DNA of 41,414 nucleotides from DASVAL01 sp035649575 (GTDB lineage Bacteria; Planctomycetota; UBA1135; UBA2386), in assembly GCA_035649575.1 (NCBI GenBank), contig DASRJH010000062.1, forward strand, positions 1 through 41,414, given 5' to 3'. How positions within the stretch are numbered: the first letter of the stretch is position 1; each line of letters begins with the position of its first letter. Made by a program: the position numbers and the translations under genes. The notes under the pieces were generated by a model, which was not told the DNA's origin, ran no database searches, and saw only the letters and a program-made list of their open reading frames with translations. Shown here one piece after another: positions 39,387-41,414 of this stretch.

Positions 39387-40942
39387 GGCGTCGCCACGCC
39401 TGCCTGCCGGAACGCGTCGAGATCCCCGCTGAGCTCGAGCACCTCGGCGCGCAGGGCCGCGATCGTCTCCGCTGGGTCGAGATCCACGTCCCACTTGCGT
39501 TCGCGCAGGAACCGCAGATGCGCGTGCCGCAGACAGGGCTCCTGCAGGCACGGCCCGAGCGAGTGCGCGAGACGCCGGATCATCACGTCGGCAAACGTAG
39601 CAGCCCCGTCGTGGCGCAACGCGTGCACGAGCTCGGCCTCGAGGAACGGGCGGTGCGGGCAGAGCGGCCTTTGGAGGTCGGGCTCCGCCTCGATCAAGGC
39701 GCGCAAGAGCGCGATGCGGCTGCCATGCCGCCACCAGAGGGGCTCCTTGACTTCCGCGGGACCGTCGCCGCCGGGCAGGCAGAGCCAGCGCGTCGGCGAC
39801 GGATCGCCGAACCCGAAGATGCGCGCGATCGTCCGTTCGGCCAGCGCGCGGTGCGTCGTGAGCTTGCCGCCGACGATCGTGTGCAGCGAGCCCGTGGGAA
39901 GCGCTTCCTGCACCACGAACGCCTCGCGGTTCAGGGCGCCCGGTGGGCCTTGCAAACGCGGCAGCGAGCGCCAGCCCGCGTAGGCGAACTTGACATCCGT
40001 CGCTGTCGGGGCCGGTTCGAGCAGGAAGCGCAGGGCGTCGAGCAAGTATTCGAGGTCGGCCGCGGGCGGCGACGTCTCGTATCCGGGCAACGGATCGGCG
40101 ACCTCCGTCGTGCCACAGAGCGTGCCGTCGCGATGTGGGATCACGAACTGGATCCGCCTGTCGGGCAGGAACGCCGCGAGCGCCGTTTCGCCCGGCCTCG
40201 GGGCCAACACGAGGTGGCTGCCGCGGCTCTGCATGACGAGGTCGTTGCCGCCGACGCGAAGGGTGGAACGCAGCGTGTCGGCCCGTGGCCCGGCCGCATT
40301 CACGACGTGGCGCGCGCGCACGGCGACCTCCGCCCCCGTGAAGTGGTCGACGAGATGCAGGCCGTCGCCCTCGACACCGACCACCTCGCAGTGCATCGAC
40401 ACCTTCGCGCCGGCCGCGTGCGCGGCGAGCACGTTGGCCAGGGTCAGGCGTGTGTCCTGCGTCGCCGCATCGAAGAACTCGATCGCCGAGCGCAACCCGC
40501 GGGTTCGCAGACCCGGGAAGGCGGCCACGGCCTCTGCGGCCGAGAGCGACCGCGGACGCGGCAGCGTGCTGCGGCCCTCGAGCGCCGCGTAGAGGGCCGT
40601 GCCGAGACGCATGATCCAGGGCGTTCCTCCCCCATCGGTGAAGAACGGCATCAACATCGGCACCGGCCGCACGAGGTGCGGGCAGAGACGCAGCAGGCGG
40701 CCGCGTTCGAGCACCGATTCGCGCACGAGAGCGAAGTGTCCCTGGCGCAGGTAGCGCAGCCCGCCGTGCACGAGCCTGGAACTGCGCGAGCTCGTACCCG
40801 CAGCGACATCACGCGCATCGAGCAGCAGTACCGCGAGACCCCGGACAGCCGCTTCGCGCGCGACGGCAGCCCCCTGGATACCCGCCCCGACGACAATCAG
40901 GTCGTAGGTCGTCCGGTGCAGCTCTCTCGGGTCGGTGCGCAA
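39383..40942 (-). CDS. glpD: Aerobic glycerol-3-phosphate dehydrogenase
   Basis: The 519-residue product oxidises glycerol-3-phosphate to dihydroxyacetone phosphate with FAD, passing electrons to quinone at the membrane. TTYDLIVVGAGIQGAAVARE is the FAD-binding GxGxxG, and VLLLDARDVAAGTSSRSSRL, then VHGGLRYLRQGHFALVRES, is the GlpD signature. HRDGTLCGTTEVADPLPGYE and TIVGGKLTTHRALAERTIAR are the later substrate/FAD blocks, and the C-terminal helical domain has HALRHDGAATFADVMIRRLA. The start is probably TTG at 40940-40942; no ATG or GTG lies at a suitable distance, and a longer open frame to 41221 overlaps the divergent gene. The stop overlaps the next gene's GTG by 4 bases, so they are coupled. 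It is divergent from the partial gene at 41000 with 57 bases between starts. Confidence 0.93.
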   Translation of the reverse strand: MRTDPRELHRTTYDLIVVGAGIQGAAVAREAAVRGLAVLLLDARDVAAGTSSRSSRLVHGGLRYLRQGHFALVRESVLERGRLLRLCPHLVRPVPMLMPFFTDGGGTPWIMRLGTALYAALEGRSTLPRPRSLSAAEAVAAFPGLRTRGLRSAIEFFDAATQDTRLTLANVLAAHAAGAKVSMHCEVVGVEGDGLHLVDHFTGAEVAVRARHVVNAAGPRADTLRSTLRVGGNDLVMQSRGSHLVLAPRPGETALAAFLPDRRIQFVIPHRDGTLCGTTEVADPLPGYETSPPAADLEYLLDALRFLLEPAPTATDVKFAYAGWRSLPRLQGPPGALNREAFVVQEALPTGSLHTIVGGKLTTHRALAERTIARIFGFGDPSPTRWLCLPGGDGPAEVKEPLWWRHGSRIALLRALIEAEPDLQRPLCPHRPFLEAELVHALRHDGAATFADVMIRRLAHSLGPCLQEPCLRHAHLRFLRERKWDVDLDPAETIAALRAEVLELSGDLDAFRQAGVATP

Positions 40943-40999
40943 CGCGCCGATTGTGGCGCACGACCAGATTGCACTCCAGCGTGGCGCTACTCTTCTGGC

Positions 41000-41414
41000 A
41001 TGTCGCCGTGGGACGACAAACCCTGGTTCCATGCCGCCGTGCAGTTGCTGGACGTGCGGCGGCTGGATCGATTGCTGGCCTTGTATTGCGATCTGAAGCA
41101 GACGCGCGACCTCGCCACGTTGGTCGGTGGGCGCGGCGAGCTGACCGTGCTGATGCCGGACCGCGTGATGGCCGAGAGCGTGGCCGAACAGGGCTGGCCG
41201 CAGGTCTCGGTGCTCGCGCACGAGGCAAAAGGCGACGAGAGTTTCGGCAGTTTCGACGCGATGCTGATCGCACCGACCACCGGACCACTGCTGCCGAGCG
41301 GCGCATTCGCGGAGCTGTCGCTGCGGAACCTGCGCCCCGGCGGTCGGCTCGTCGTGGACGTGCCGGGACCGGACATGGTGCCCGACCTCTGTCTGGCGTG
41401 GCAGCAGCTCGACT
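41000..41414 (+). CDS. N-terminal part of a probable class I SAM methyltransferase
   Basis: The open frame starts at ATG 41000 and runs off the right edge, giving 138 residues. It begins MSPWDDKPWFHAAVQLLDVR. Further on are GGRGELTVLMPDRVMAESVA, VLAHEAKGDESFGSFDAMLI, and ELSLRNLRPGGRLVVDVPGP. The last block, LRPGGRLVVDV, is the common strand-4/5 motif of class I methyltransferases, preceded by a nucleotide-fold Asp region (SFDAMLIAP). The glycine-rich SAM loop is only loosely matched, so methyltransferase is probable rather than certain. The start is close to that of glpD on the other strand (57 bases), so the two share a short divergent promoter region. The rest of the gene, which would settle the identity, is outside the window. 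Confidence 0.7.
   Translation, partial: MSPWDDKPWFHAAVQLLDVRRLDRLLALYCDLKQTRDLATLVGGRGELTVLMPDRVMAESVAEQGWPQVSVLAHEAKGDESFGSFDAMLIAPTTGPLLPSGAFAELSLRNLRPGGRLVVDVPGPDMVPDLCLAWQQLD

Noticed and set aside
40943..41221. N-terminal extension of GlpD
   Set aside because: It lacks dehydrogenase-like sequence and is antisense to the methyltransferase-like gene; the FAD motif starts just after TTG 40942.

Overview
The window is a G+C-rich chromosomal segment (roughly two thirds G+C by eye) with 33 supportable protein genes, two of them cut by the window edges. The gene set suggests a member of the Planctomycetota, probably an uncultured or poorly studied lineage. The reasons are the large secreted Gly/Ser/Thr/Asn-rich proteins with a recurring beta-rich C-terminal module, lipoproteins with concanavalin-like domains, a lone EF-G of the divergent 'spd' flavour, Gfo/Idh/MocA oxidoreductases, and an NHLRC2-type thioredoxin/NHL protein. 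This placement is inference from protein families; no rRNA, tRNA or CRISPR array was seen.

Left part (1-10.5 kb): the first codons of a biotin carboxylase (acyl-CoA carboxylase alpha chain) leave the window at base 1. Then comes an exported-protein region: a small secreted protein, three large secreted proteins sharing a beta-rich module, a membrane-anchored protein, a lipoprotein with a concanavalin-like domain, and a secreted S33 alpha/beta-hydrolase (peptidase). A 3' remnant of a second copy of the lipoprotein gene lies at 10.7 kb.

Middle part (11-28 kb): a Gfo/Idh/MocA oxidoreductase, a secreted HExxH metalloprotease followed by an unusual 81/36-bp tandem repeat, and an mce-pccB pair (methylmalonyl-CoA epimerase overlapping a carboxyltransferase beta chain) that with the left-edge alpha chain suggests propionyl-CoA metabolism. 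Next are mutM divergent from mce, a PDZ lipoprotein, a tail-anchored solute-binding-like protein abutting an MFS transporter, and an FAD amine-oxidase/UGM-like protein. Two small cupins flank a PTPS-III-type pterin enzyme. An EF-G gene, a TolB-like propeller lipoprotein and an AftB-like GT-C glycosyltransferase follow.

Right part (29-41 kb): a 1341-residue exported protein joins an S9 prolyl-oligopeptidase-type peptidase to a PrxQ/BCP peroxiredoxin through a heptad-repeat linker; this is the most unusual gene here. It lies behind a DUF6624-like protein and a membrane protein with a concanavalin-like ectodomain and a degenerate SGNH-hydrolase-like tail. On the other strand, nagA and a serine beta-lactamase-family hydrolase form a pair. 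It meets a glpD plus thioredoxin/NHL pair convergently across a hairpin containing both stop codons. The window ends in the start of a probable methyltransferase gene. Most proteins here are exported or membrane proteins, with housekeeping genes (fusA, mutM, nagA, glpD, pccB) interspersed.
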